DNA from: Indolivaga capnocytophagoides DSM 22835
GTDB lineage: Bacteria; Bacteroidota; Bacteroidia; Bacteroidales; Dysgonomonadaceae
Direction of reading: 5' to 3'
NCBI RefSeq assembly: GCF_000426485.1
Contig: NZ_KE384529.1
Location: 696,422 to 760,421, forward strand
DNA length: 64,000 nucleotides
This document shows positions 36,719 through 45,852 of this stretch, piece by piece. Position 1 is the first letter of the stretch, and every line of letters starts with the position of its first letter. The position numbers were made by a program, and so were the translations under genes. The notes under the pieces were generated by a model. The model was not told the origin of the DNA. It saw nothing but the letters and a program-made list of their open reading frames with translations, and ran no database searches.

Positions 36719-37510
36719 TCACAAAGCCGGAGTACTTCCCCCATCCACAGGCAAATTGACACCAGTAATATAGGAAGCCTGATCGGATGCCAGAAAAACA
36801 ATTCCGGCGGCAACTTCATCCGGCGATCCTATCCGCTTCATCGGAATAGATTCCTCACGCATCGCTCGAACCTCAGCTTCGCTTTTACCCGTTTTTTTTG
36901 CGTCCGACGCTACAATAGATGCAATACGCCTTGTATCGGTACTTCCCGGCAAAACATTGTTTACAGTTATCCCGAAAGGAGCCAGTTCTCCCGCCAGAGT
37001 TTTACTCCACGAAGCCATTGCTCCCCTCACAGTGTTAGAGACTCCTAAACCGGGAATAGGTGTTTTTACCGATGTGGATATAATATTCACGATACGTCCC
37101 CAATGTTTGTCTTTCATATAGGGTACTATCTGTTGAACAAACAACTGCGCTGTTATAATATGCTGACTGAAATAGGCTAGAAATTTATCGGGCTTTTCCG
37201 AGAAGAGAGGCGCAGGAGACGGTCCACCCGAATTATTGATCAATATGTCTATATTATTGTCATTACTCAAATAAACAGACAAAGCCTCACTTGCTTTATA
37301 CGGATCCGACAAATCAGCCACAATATAGTTATGTGTCTGATTTGTATTTATCACACTGAGTGACTTACACGCCTCAGACAAAGAGTCTTCATTTCGAGCC
37401 ATAAGCGTAACTGATGCACCCGACTGAGCAAATAATTTTGCTGCAGCCAATCCGATCCCCTGCGATCCTCCGCATAGCAGAACATGTTTTCCTTCTAAAG
37501 TTATATTCAT
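36719..37510 (-). CDS. SDR family oxidoreductase with altered catalytic site
   Basis: I chose the ATG at 37510 (MNITLEGKHVLLCGG). A protein of 263 residues. The NAD(P) motif is CGGSQGIGLA (~12-21), with INNSGGP and a C-terminal VDGGSTPAL, the usual FabG-like layout. The catalytic YxxxK is not there: the stretch aligned to it reads GLGVSNTVRGAM, so Tyr becomes Ser and Lys becomes Arg. Such atypical SDRs are known and may bind cofactor without normal reduction chemistry. Confidence 0.85.
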   Translation of the reverse strand: MNITLEGKHVLLCGGSQGIGLAAAKLFAQSGASVTLMARNEDSLSEACKSLSVINTNQTHNYIVADLSDPYKASEALSVYLSNDNNIDILINNSGGPSPAPLFSEKPDKFLAYFSQHIITAQLFVQQIVPYMKDKHWGRIVNIISTSVKTPIPGLGVSNTVRGAMASWSKTLAGELAPFGITVNNVLPGSTDTRRIASIVASDAKKTGKSEAEVRAMREESIPMKRIGSPDEVAAGIVFLASDQASYITGVNLPVDGGSTPAL

Positions 37511-37528
37511 ATATACAATGTAAATCAA

Positions 37529-37923
37529 AGTTTTTCGAAAGTTACATATTGTTATTGTAAATAAACATTCGAAATCGGGATGAGATAGAACTCATTCAAA
37601 AAAAAATCTTAAAAAAATTCTTCCTTTATAATAGTTTTGAAACCGAATTTCTCTGAAAATTCAGGATAAAAGTCGATATGTACTAAAAAAACTAAATAAA
37701 ATAGAGATATAAAACTGCTTTTTTTGAGAAAAAAAACTGTCCGACCGATCGATCTTTTTATTACTAAAACATAGATTATTAGCGATAAACATAAAAAATA
37801 GCAACGACTTACACATAATTATGTAAATCATTTGCAAATCTTTGTTCTAGTTGTAATTTTTTATATTACATTTGCATTCGAAAAGATAATTATTTACAAT
37901 TTTTCGTCAAAACAGAAGGTAAA
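37529..37923. other. AT-rich intergenic region
   Basis: About 395 bases. It contains the promoter TACATTTG at 37867-37874 for the next gene. Nothing else is recognised. Confidence 0.5.
37867..37874 (+). promoter_or_regulatory. -7 element TACATTTG
   Basis: Exact TAnnTTTG match, 50 bases before the small Ala/Pro-rich lipoprotein. Confidence 0.6.
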
Positions 37924-38112
37924 ATGAAAAAAGTATTATTGTTCGCAGCAGTTGCTGCAATTTCAGCATCATTTGCTGCTTGTAACGGTGGTTCTAAACC
38001 TGCAGAAGAAGCTGCTCCTGCAGATACAGTTGTAGCTCCTGCTCCAGTTGTTGAAACTCCAGTAGATACTGCTGTTGTTGATTCAGCTGCTGTTGCTGCT
38101 CCTCAAAACTAA
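37924..38112 (+). CDS. Small Ala/Pro/Val-rich lipoprotein
   Basis: A protein of 62 residues. The signal peptide ends FAACNG (lipobox Cys ~20), and the mature part is a low-complexity PAPVVETPVDTAVVDS-type linker without a folded domain. It is highly expressed-looking (good promoter, GCT/GCA-rich codons, strong terminator). Similar short lipoproteins are abundant in Bacteroidota; the role is unknown. Confidence 0.75.
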   Translation: MKKVLLFAAVAAISASFAACNGGSKPAEEAAPADTVVAPAPVVETPVDTAVVDSAAVAAPQN

Positions 38113-38141
38113 TTTGGAGGATATACTCCATTTTAAGGATG

Positions 38142-38180
38142 AAACTCTTTAGGTCGCCTAAAGAGTTTTTATTTTTTTAT
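38142..38180 (+). terminator. Terminator of the small lipoprotein gene
   Basis: AAACTCTTTAGG pairs with CCTAAAGAGTTT, followed by a T-rich tract. Confidence 0.85.
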
Positions 38181-38218
38181 ACATATACCTTTTGCTACAG
38201 AAAGGAATAGAGATAAAA

Positions 38219-38255
38219 AAGAGAGTTGTTATCTGTTAGATAACAACTCTCTTCT
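38219..38255 (-). terminator. Terminator of the outer-membrane barrel gene
   Basis: GAGAGTTGTTATCT pairs with AGATAACAACTCTC; the minus strand continues into TTTTTT. Confidence 0.85.
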
Positions 38256-38280
38256 ATTTTATTTAATCTGATATGTCTAA

Positions 38281-38775
38281 TCAGAATTTGACTCCATATC
38301 CGAATGCAAATGTAAAGCAATCTGCATCACTGAATGTATACTTCATTTCGAGATTCAAAAAAGTATTGCTACTCAAATTATAGCTGCCTCCAGCTCCCAG
38401 ATTGAACCCCCAGTTAGTAAAACTATCCGAACCACGCTTTTCTCCGGCGATAGTCTCACCCGAATAACGGGCGTTCTGCATGGCAATACCAGCCAATGGA
38501 TAAACAGATACCTGATTGTCGATATCTAATACATAATGAGCATTCAGGTTGATATCCAAACCTGTGACTTTATTTTTAGGAAAAATAAATGACGCATCAG
38601 GTGCTATACGAATATGGTCGGCAATTACATAACGTCCTTGAGCTCCAATAAGGAAACGACCAGGATCTGATTGTACACCTATGTGTCCGATCAATGATTT
38701 TTCGCCTTGTTCCGATTGTGCAAATACGCCCAATGTTCCTGCTAAAAGTGCAATGCTGAGTAATAATTTTTTCAT
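38281..38775 (-). CDS. Outer-membrane beta-barrel protein (OmpW/Opa-like size)
   Basis: A protein of 164 residues with a signal peptide (1-19, ..LGVFAQ). About eight amphipathic beta strands follow, including GAQGRYVIADHIRIAP, GLDINLNAHYVLDID, NWGFNLGAGGSYNL and a last strand ending FAFGYGVKF with the aromatic C-terminus needed for outer-membrane insertion. A small eight-strand porin-like protein of unknown function. Confidence 0.87.
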   Translation of the reverse strand: MKKLLLSIALLAGTLGVFAQSEQGEKSLIGHIGVQSDPGRFLIGAQGRYVIADHIRIAPDASFIFPKNKVTGLDINLNAHYVLDIDNQVSVYPLAGIAMQNARYSGETIAGEKRGSDSFTNWGFNLGAGGSYNLSSNTFLNLEMKYTFSDADCFTFAFGYGVKF

Positions 38776-38984
38776 ATTGTATAAATTTTAATGTCTGTTT
38801 CGGGGGGTAAATCTAGTCAAATAAATGTGAATTCAGATTGACCCCTCTTTTAAATTAACTAAAAAGGCTGATAAATTGTTCACTCCTCTATTATCTGCTG
38901 TTCCATAAAAAAAACTAACTATTTTAGTTAACAGCCGTTTATCTGGTTTCGGATAAACTAATTTTAAGTTATTTAAAATTTTAT

Positions 38985-38992
38985 TATCTTTG
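38985..38992 (+). promoter_or_regulatory. -7 element TATCTTTG
   Basis: TAnnTTTG match, 27 bases before the two-domain lipoprotein. A GTTTATC/GATAAAC hairpin (38937-38958) sits immediately upstream and could be an operator. Confidence 0.5.
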
Positions 38993-39019
38993 ACCAACCA
39001 GCAACACAAAAAAACTAAC

Positions 39020-39781
39020 ATGAAAAAGATTTTCTACATATTTTTATTCTCTTTTTTACTGACAGCATGTGGCAGCGATGATAACTATCCTGCACCAAAT
39101 CCCGATCCTACCCCATCTGATTGGAATGGCGACTGGAATGACAAAAACGATAAGAACTACAAACCCGAGGGCTACAATCCCATAGAGGGAGAATGGCAAG
39201 CTTATTCGCTAAACGGAAAAGAGTATACGGATCATTATTATATCAAATTCAGTTCTGATTTGAATATGTCGGAGTCTAAAGTGAAACCGGCAGAAGATAA
39301 AGATCCTACATATCCAGATCTAAAGAAATATGTCATCAATAACACTGCATTCCGAGTAGGAAAAGATAATTTCTATAAATACAATATAAAAAATAATGTT
39401 CTTACTCTTATTAATTCTTCAAATACATGGTTACTGAAACCCTATGTGCATAAAGAATGGAGATGGGATGGAGACTGGAATGACCCGAAAGACTCTCATT
39501 ATGCACAATATCAAGGAAAATATAATCCTATAAAAGGTGAATGGCAAATAACACACATAGATGGAAGTGAAACAACTTCAAAATCAATTATAACTTTTAC
39601 TGAAACATTTGAATGGATTAGCTCAATTAATACTATAACTAAATATTACATCAATGGAACAGGTATAAAACGTTTAAATGATAATTTAGCCTATAAATAT
39701 ATCATAGAAAATAATACATTAAGCTTACAACAAATATTACCTAAAAAAGGATATATTTATTTATATAAACGCATAAAATAA
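39020..39781 (+). CDS. Lipoprotein with two tandem lipocalin-like domains
   Basis: I chose the ATG at 39020 (MKKIFYIFLFSFLLTACGS), which gives a proper lipobox at Cys ~17. A protein of 253 residues. Two repeats begin with WNGDWNDKNDKNYKPEGYNP and WDGDWNDPKDSHYAQYQGKY, each followed by I.GEW... and a ~90-residue beta-rich region. I infer two lipocalin-like folds from the GEW start and the length. Function unknown. It borders the first phage-tail block but has a normal host promoter. Confidence 0.7.
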   Translation: MKKIFYIFLFSFLLTACGSDDNYPAPNPDPTPSDWNGDWNDKNDKNYKPEGYNPIEGEWQAYSLNGKEYTDHYYIKFSSDLNMSESKVKPAEDKDPTYPDLKKYVINNTAFRVGKDNFYKYNIKNNVLTLINSSNTWLLKPYVHKEWRWDGDWNDPKDSHYAQYQGKYNPIKGEWQITHIDGSETTSKSIITFTETFEWISSINTITKYYINGTGIKRLNDNLAYKYIIENNTLSLQQILPKKGYIYLYKRIK

Positions 39782-39795
39782 AAAAGAATATATCA

Positions 39796-39886
39796 AAATC
39801 TGTCATCCCGTGCTTGACACGGGATCTCCCCATAAGAAATATTAACGATCAGGAGATTGCGAAATAAGTCCGCAATGACAGATTGA
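39796..39886. repeat. Palindromic interspersed element (CTGTCAT...ATGACAG ends)
   Basis: It starts CTGTCAT (39800) and ends ATGACAG (39881), with an inner CCCGTGCTTGACACGGG hairpin and AGGAGATTGCG..CGCAATGACAG. This kind of GTCATCCCG / CGCAATGAC element is found as a dispersed repeat in many bacterial groups. Here it separates a host lipoprotein from the tail block. Confidence 0.65.
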
Positions 39887-39917
39887 AAAAAGATTTCTGA
39901 TACTCTTTTTCTGAATC

Positions 39918-42716
39918 TTACATTTTTCTGATTAACCTCAACTTTGTTTTATTTCTACCAAGAGGATCATACCCTTCGATCGACGCTATATAATACAAAT
40001 CGTTATTAAGCTTTACTAATTTCGCTCCATTTAATTGCTCGTATTCATCTGGAGAAAGGTAACATTCAATGTCTGTATAATTACTATCGTTAGGAGCAAT
40101 TACATTAAAATAAGTTTGTAGTATTGAGTTCGGTTGATTTTTATAACTCAATGTTAAAGGATTTCTATTTTTCAAAAGATCTGACAATTGAGGAATAAAT
40201 AAGTTTTGAGATTTATCACTATCTGTAAGTATATCATTAGTTTTCCATACATCTCCCAAATTATATAATATATTTTCATTTCTATACCAAAAGCGTTGAG
40301 CATAATTAGTATATTTTTTTTTCAACATATCTCTATAATCTTCGGTATCATCCCAAACTTCTTTATTAGAAATAATTGGAATTTGTAATTGCAGTATCAA
40401 GTTCCCATCTTTATCTGTCTGTGTTATTGTTTTAAACCAATTATAAGAGAAATTAGAAGTCTGATTTACGCTAGATCCATCCAGACTACCCGTTTCGATC
40501 TTTCCTCCTCCATTATCTTTTGTATCTATAAAACCTTTCTCTTCTTCATTAATTTTAAAACCGATATCAAATACAGCAGGCAGCCCCAACGGTTGGTTAG
40601 AACGTTTAATAATACCTGCTTTATTATCAAGATCAAGTACAGATGCAATATGAGTATTAACATGCTGCTGCTTTATATTCAATTCGAATGTATCATTATC
40701 AATTTGATTTAATTGAAGGTTAAATGCTTTACAAAAATTATCGAGCCATTCATCCACTTTTTGCTCAGAAGGTAAAAATTTCATCAGATTAATTTCACCT
40801 TTCTGAAAATTTGGAATATCCGTGCAATTCATAGAAGCAGTCCCTTCTCCATCTTTATTAATTGTTACCCATTCCTCATCAGTACGGAATGGTTCTATAG
40901 AAAGACGAAAATTCAAATCCTCGACTATCACGGGACCTACAGCCCTTTTTACACTATGTCCAGCCTTTCTTAAATCTCCGGCTTCTGATACCCAGCATAC
41001 CGTCACACACTCACCCTTATCGAGCCATATGATTGAAGATGCCTGCCCCTCTCCTGTGATATTATTATCGGCTGACGATATATAGCTTATATCAGATATG
41101 GGAATATCTTGTATATCTGTTTTAAACTTATCCCTTAACTCTTTACCTATAACGACATCATAATCATCATCACTTTCCAATTCTTCGGAAACATATCCAT
41201 GATAATGGTACTTATAAGGATTGTAATATGCCGAACATATCTTTTTATCCTGACTGAATGTTCTGTCCCAAGAATAACCATTTTTTATAAAAAGGGTATT
41301 AAAAGGTTTTCCCTCAGGGTTTCTATCATTAGTTCCGCTTCTATCCGTTTGACCGAAGTGTAAGCCATTGATTAGTTTATTATCAGAAGATGGATCGACA
41401 ATCATAGGGCAATATTCCTGGGGATACCATTTCGGATAATTTTCAGGTTCATCCGTTCCGGTCTTATCATTTTGCGGTAAATTCGGTTTATCGTAGAATC
41501 CGGCTATCAACTTATTGTCAAATCCAAAATCGCCACTACCAAAATCTCTGACAACCTGGATTTCATAACGCTTCATACCAAAGTAGTTATTGTATTTAGA
41601 GTCTCTTCCAGTTCGGGTATTTGCCCAAGTCCTATCTGTATGTTTGTCATATCTTGATTCATTTTCGCCTCCTCTGTACAAAAGGACATCCGAATATAAT
41701 TTTACTTTATAAAGTCCACTGGCAGGAATCCGGATTCTCAGATTTTTTTTAATGTATCTAGGGTTTCTTTCATCCGGTTCTTTATAATAAGTCATATTAG
41801 TTCCGGTATCCTGTATCTCAGAAAATTCCACATTGTGCGAGTTAAAAAGGTTGACTGTATAGAAATGGTCTCTATCCATACTCGACTGAGAGATACTTCG
41901 TTCAAATATAGGATCATCTGTCTGATAATCACGTATACTTTTATAATTGCCACTAACACTCATCGTCCCTAAATCTCCCCAATTCCATTCCTGAGCATAA
42001 TCGGTAGGATTACTGTATGACATATACAGATTTTTCAACCGTACATCATCAAAAGCAGTCCCGCCAATATTTTGGGGCTTTCCTTCTTTATCCTTTAGTG
42101 TCTCGAATATCTTTTTGATGGTCTGCAGGCAATTAATAGAAGGAGGAAAATCTTCTATACCCAATCGTACCGTTTCGTCCCAAACATCTTTTGCCGAATA
42201 ATTACCATTGGCATCTTTGGGTACTTTAGGCAGCAATCCGTACAATACATACGGAAAAATACAATCGGGAGTACCGGACTTTGTATTCCATTTGTTAAGG
42301 CTCGATACCATCTCTTTAAAGTCGATACTCCAAGTAGTTTTGAGCTCATTCATTTTGGTATCGCCGAAAAGCTCTTTTATAGTCTTTTTGGCAGGAATAA
42401 GCAAATTCCCTTTAAAATTACCATCCTTATCAATCTCACTCATTCTGAATTTTCCATCAAAGACAAGCACGGCATCCACATATAGTAAAGCATTGTAATC
42501 GTGATTAAACTTATCTTTCACTTCCTCTACATTGGCAAAACCGAATATCTCGTCATTAATATTTGTTGACGGAATGGTTATCGAATAGCTGTATTGAGCA
42601 TCCTTGGTATTCAGTTCAGCTGGTTTTATCAGTATCCTGTTGAGACGAATACCCAACTTTTCCGCATTGGCAATCTCACACAAGCGGTTATTTATATATA
42701 GTTCTATATTATTCAT
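39918..42716 (-). CDS. Phage tail-tip-like structural protein (large)
   Basis: A protein of 932 residues with no signal peptide. The N-terminus NIELYINNRLCEIANAEKLG, LIKPAELNTKDAQYSYSI and INDEIFGFANVEEV match what I recall of large tail proteins in Bacteroides prophages. The rest is beta-rich, Asn/Asp/Tyr-rich, with no enzyme motif. It is intact over its length. It follows the 594-residue tail protein on the same strand with a ~105-base gap that contains a full copy of the dispersed palindrome. A structural role at the tail tip is inferred from family and neighbour; the host receptor is unknown. Confidence 0.6.
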   Translation of the reverse strand: MNNIELYINNRLCEIANAEKLGIRLNRILIKPAELNTKDAQYSYSITIPSTNINDEIFGFANVEEVKDKFNHDYNALLYVDAVLVFDGKFRMSEIDKDGNFKGNLLIPAKKTIKELFGDTKMNELKTTWSIDFKEMVSSLNKWNTKSGTPDCIFPYVLYGLLPKVPKDANGNYSAKDVWDETVRLGIEDFPPSINCLQTIKKIFETLKDKEGKPQNIGGTAFDDVRLKNLYMSYSNPTDYAQEWNWGDLGTMSVSGNYKSIRDYQTDDPIFERSISQSSMDRDHFYTVNLFNSHNVEFSEIQDTGTNMTYYKEPDERNPRYIKKNLRIRIPASGLYKVKLYSDVLLYRGGENESRYDKHTDRTWANTRTGRDSKYNNYFGMKRYEIQVVRDFGSGDFGFDNKLIAGFYDKPNLPQNDKTGTDEPENYPKWYPQEYCPMIVDPSSDNKLINGLHFGQTDRSGTNDRNPEGKPFNTLFIKNGYSWDRTFSQDKKICSAYYNPYKYHYHGYVSEELESDDDYDVVIGKELRDKFKTDIQDIPISDISYISSADNNITGEGQASSIIWLDKGECVTVCWVSEAGDLRKAGHSVKRAVGPVIVEDLNFRLSIEPFRTDEEWVTINKDGEGTASMNCTDIPNFQKGEINLMKFLPSEQKVDEWLDNFCKAFNLQLNQIDNDTFELNIKQQHVNTHIASVLDLDNKAGIIKRSNQPLGLPAVFDIGFKINEEEKGFIDTKDNGGGKIETGSLDGSSVNQTSNFSYNWFKTITQTDKDGNLILQLQIPIISNKEVWDDTEDYRDMLKKKYTNYAQRFWYRNENILYNLGDVWKTNDILTDSDKSQNLFIPQLSDLLKNRNPLTLSYKNQPNSILQTYFNVIAPNDSNYTDIECYLSPDEYEQLNGAKLVKLNNDLYYIASIEGYDPLGRNKTKLRLIRKM

Positions 42717-42810
42717 TGTATGCTAAAAATTAAGTTAACAAAAATGTATTTAATGATATACTTTTTGTTTATAACGGACTTTGGTTGTTTTACTAGCCAA
42801 AGCTATAAAT

Positions 42811-42824
42811 AGGTCTGCGGCCTT
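42811..42824. repeat. AAGGTC palindrome copy 11 (full element, minus orientation)
   Basis: Read on the minus strand it is AAGGCCGCAGACCTATTTAT followed by the perfect hairpin CTTTGG...CCAAAG and GTCCGTTATAAAC. It includes the stop codon of the 594-residue tail gene. The element covers about 42765-42826. Confidence 0.65.
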
Positions 42825-44607
42825 ATCTGGGTAAGTCGGTATAATGGTATTTCATCTCTGCCTGAAACAGATCATCTTTTCTATTGTATTTCAAAGACAT
42901 ATCATCAATAACGATATATCTTTGCGTCCTTATTTCGTATACTGCCCGAGAAGCACTCATTTGCTGCAACCACTCCATACCATCGTAAGTCATCGGTGCA
43001 CTTTGTACAATTTTCTGCGATTCGGCATTTTTATTGGTGACAGTTTCGATAGACGAAAATCGTCCTGACTGAGGAGTTATAGTCTTAAATATGGTTGTTG
43101 CTGTTGTTTTAAACTCGGTAGAATCGGTTCCGCTGAAATTCACACTATCCCATCCTCCCCATTTATTAAGAAAGACAAAGTCATTAACAGTATATAGATA
43201 TTCCGGAAACACACTGAAAGTCAAAGGCATTGAAATTATAGTCTTCGGCATACTCGAATTATAACTTTCATTTTTGTGAAAAGCACATAAAAACACCTCT
43301 ATTTCTCCAACCATCAATTCTTTTGAGCCGGCTACTGCCAATGGCAAAAAACGATCCAGATCGAGTTTTGCAGTATTTACCGTTGTTAATTTCTGGATCT
43401 CAATTTTGTGTGATATATAATCCGAAATAAATTCACCCGACTGGGTATACATCCTGTAATACAAAGCTAAGTCCGGAAAATCGGTAGAGGGAAGTGCTTT
43501 CACGGAGAAATTTTCTGCTATAAAATTAAAATACTGTTCCTGCCCTTTGATATGGGTACGGTTGTACATGGAAGTCAAAGGTTTGACTTTAACTATATCC
43601 TTCTCGTTGAAATCCTGAGAAAAATCCATCACATAAGCAGTACCATCATCACTTACTTTTTTCAAGTCATTTTCCACAAGGAGATCATCATAACCATTTA
43701 TTACATACAAAGGATGGGAATAATAAAACACCTGATTACTGCCATTGATCTGTCTTCGGGCAACAACACGGAAAGAAGATGCGGAGCCGCTATCAACCCA
43801 GTCTGCTCCGGCATTGAGGAATGCGGTAGAATAATCGGCTTTCTTATTCATGAGCGCATTGAGCTCAAACCAAACAGGCTGCCCGAAATACGATTTAGAT
43901 AAAGTAGTCAGGAAAGTTCCGCTATTAGATATTTCTTTTTTATCATCACCAAGCACAGATTTTACATCACTATACAAATCAATCTCCACACGGGTATTTC
44001 CAAGCCCTCGATCTATTGAGTCGGACGAACTACCTTCCGCAATTTGTTCTATTTTGATTATATCGTCTATATAATCCGGTTTTTGTTTATTCTCCTGATA
44101 TTCATCACCATAAAACAATTCGCACCGAAAGTTATACTGCGAACCGTACCCATTGGCCTTAATTACGATTATATTGCCATTATCGATCAAATATTCTCCG
44201 TCAGCATCTCCTATTGAAATATCAGGATTGATATACATTTCGAAATTATTCCTTAAATAAGGATTATTCCTCAGGCACAACAATAGGTTCTGAGCTGTAG
44301 ACGTTATATCCGATCGATCAGTTGCATTTTCACTCCCCTCTACAACCAGAAAAGTATTGGTTCCCAGTTTATTCGGATTTCGTGTCGACTGGAACGAATA
44401 TACGCTGTTTGTCAATCCCTCCTTAAAGTCAATTCGCATACCATTTTCATAATTAGCTAACCGCTCAACTATTATGCGTAACTCCATTTTTTGGTCGGGG
44501 TTACCACTCCCTACACTATCGAATGTTATAAAATTAGGATTACCCGATAAAGTAAGCTCTTTCGGTTCGGTAACTTGGGCAATCTCTTTGTTTGAATAAA
44601 ATCCCAT
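42823..44607 (-). CDS. Phage tail structural protein (594 aa)
   Basis: A protein of 594 residues, soluble and beta-rich (FYSNKEIAQVTEPKELTLSG at the N-terminus; repeated Asn/Ser/Asp-rich strands; no enzyme motif). It is placed as a tail protein from its size, its pairing with the 932-residue tail-tip protein and its resemblance to large tail proteins of Bacteroides prophages. It is the first gene of the block and is preceded on its own strand by TTTATCTATA (44625-44634), the motif shared by all the phage-like blocks in this window. Intact frame. Confidence 0.6.
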   Translation of the reverse strand: MGFYSNKEIAQVTEPKELTLSGNPNFITFDSVGSGNPDQKMELRIIVERLANYENGMRIDFKEGLTNSVYSFQSTRNPNKLGTNTFLVVEGSENATDRSDITSTAQNLLLCLRNNPYLRNNFEMYINPDISIGDADGEYLIDNGNIIVIKANGYGSQYNFRCELFYGDEYQENKQKPDYIDDIIKIEQIAEGSSSDSIDRGLGNTRVEIDLYSDVKSVLGDDKKEISNSGTFLTTLSKSYFGQPVWFELNALMNKKADYSTAFLNAGADWVDSGSASSFRVVARRQINGSNQVFYYSHPLYVINGYDDLLVENDLKKVSDDGTAYVMDFSQDFNEKDIVKVKPLTSMYNRTHIKGQEQYFNFIAENFSVKALPSTDFPDLALYYRMYTQSGEFISDYISHKIEIQKLTTVNTAKLDLDRFLPLAVAGSKELMVGEIEVFLCAFHKNESYNSSMPKTIISMPLTFSVFPEYLYTVNDFVFLNKWGGWDSVNFSGTDSTEFKTTATTIFKTITPQSGRFSSIETVTNKNAESQKIVQSAPMTYDGMEWLQQMSASRAVYEIRTQRYIVIDDMSLKYNRKDDLFQAEMKYHYTDLPR

Positions 44608-44624
44608 ATTATTATCTTTTATTC

Positions 44625-44634
44625 TATAGATAAA
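44625..44634 (-). promoter_or_regulatory. Shared phage-block motif TTTATCTATA, site 1
   Basis: Minus-strand TTTATCTATA, 17 bases before the start of the 594-residue tail gene. It follows directly after a strong hairpin (44650-44679). Confidence 0.6.
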
Positions 44635-44649
44635 AATATAGGAAACAGC

Positions 44650-44679
44650 AAGGGTGTCTTCCGAGAGGAAAACACCCTT
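44650..44679 (-). terminator. Hairpin upstream of the tail block
   Basis: AAGGGTGT-CTTCC-GAGA-GGAAA-ACACCCTT, a near-perfect stem. It probably ends the DUF6249 gene and insulates the tail block. Confidence 0.6.
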
Positions 44680-44701
44680 TAATTAATTTTTTAATCAGAC
44701 C

Positions 44702-45148
44702 TTAGCTTTTCTGTTTTTTTTCCTTGTTTTGTTCTATAAAATAAGCAGCCAGCAGACCTATTCCTCCGAATAAAGAAACACATGCGAAATAAATAACAGC
44801 AACCGTATTACTGATATTACTCTTGACATCATAATCGTATCTTGAATATTCAGGCATCATATTAGGAGTCAAAGTAGATTCAAGAATAAAGGCAACGATA
44901 AGTCCAAGACCGATCCCAATCATCAGCAAACTGGCTCTAAGAGGCCATAAAGAAGACATTTTGATATTAACATTACCCAAAATCGGTAAATTCAAATTAT
45001 CCGATAAATGCAGATCTTTTTGCGGAGCATTAAACTGCATCTTCTCAATAATCATTATCCGTTCTTTACGGCGTGCATACAATTCAAACAAACGATAGAT
45101 CCCTAAAACCATAACAGGAACAACTACCAAAGGAATTAAAATTTCCAT
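44702..45148 (-). CDS. DUF6249 membrane protein
   Basis: A protein of 148 residues with three membrane helices (~3-22, ~70-92, ~115-136) and a charged loop RRKERIMIIEKMQF between the first two. I recognise the layout as DUF6249, common in Bacteroidota. It is divergent from the ECF sigma gene across ~130 bases and could be part of its regulon. Function unknown. Confidence 0.75.
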   Translation of the reverse strand: MEILIPLVVVPVMVLGIYRLFELYARRKERIMIIEKMQFNAPQKDLHLSDNLNLPILGNVNIKMSSLWPLRASLLMIGIGLGLIVAFILESTLTPNMMPEYSRYDYDVKSNISNTVAVIYFACVSLFGGIGLLAAYFIEQNKEKKQKS

Positions 45149-45257
45149 ATTTCAATATATTTAAAAGTTAGACATTCATTCGTTTGCTTATTTTGACGGA
45201 CAGCATATAAAAAGGTTACAAAATCGAATAAAAAAATTTTCGGTTAAAATATATACA

Positions 45258-45265
45258 TACATTTG
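45258..45265 (+). promoter_or_regulatory. -7 element TACATTTG of the sigma gene
   Basis: Exact TAnnTTTG match. It is 32 bases before the ATG at 45298, which supports that start over the GTG at 45283. Confidence 0.6.
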
Positions 45266-45297
45266 TAACCTATCTCAACACCGTGCGTCTTATAGGC

Positions 45298-45852
45298 ATG
45301 ACCGACTTTGACGACATACATTACATCAACTGTATCCGAAACGGAGAAGTTAATGCTTTTGTACATATCGTTCGCCGATACCAGCGGATGATATATACTA
45401 TTGTCTCCAAAATTGTCAATAATAATACCGATGCCGAAGATATTGTACAGGAGATATTTATCAAAGTTTACCAATCTCTGGATAAGTTCAGAGGCGATGC
45501 CGGATTCTCAACATGGTTGTACCGTATAGCATATAACACGGCCATTACTGAAATCAGAAAATCGCAAAAAGTGATTGCCGTGGAAGACAGCTATCTGAGT
45601 GCCGTATCAGATATGGAAATCAGCGATTCGATAGACGATATCAGCAGTGAAGAACGCCTGCAATATCTAGATCAGGTATTGAAAATGCTCCCGGCTGAAG
45701 AAGCCTTGCTCATTACGATGTTTTACCTCAACGACCATTCCATTCAGGAAATCGGAACAATTACAGGGCTTACCCTGTCAAATGTAAAAGTAAAGTTGCA
45801 TCGTATCAGAAAATTTATGAATTTTGAAATCAATAAACTTATATCGCAATGA
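45298..45852 (+). CDS. ECF-type RNA polymerase sigma factor
   Basis: A protein of 184 residues from ATG 45298. Region 2 is RYQRMIYTIVSKIVNNNTDAEDIVQEIF..., with FRGDAGFSTWLYRIAYNTA binding the -10 side. Region 4 is LLITMFYLNDHSIQEIGTITG and LTLSNVKVKLHRIRKFM. It ends in an ATGA overlap with the next gene, which encodes a membrane protein of anti-sigma type, so the two are co-translated. Target promoters unknown. Confidence 0.94.
   Translation: MTDFDDIHYINCIRNGEVNAFVHIVRRYQRMIYTIVSKIVNNNTDAEDIVQEIFIKVYQSLDKFRGDAGFSTWLYRIAYNTAITEIRKSQKVIAVEDSYLSAVSDMEISDSIDDISSEERLQYLDQVLKMLPAEEALLITMFYLNDHSIQEIGTITGLTLSNVKVKLHRIRKFMNFEINKLISQ

Noticed and set aside
44692-44704. Fourteenth copy of the AAGGTC palindrome
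   Set aside because: Only a half-site (AAGGTCTGA on the minus strand) is present, overlapping the end of the DUF6249 gene; it was not counted.
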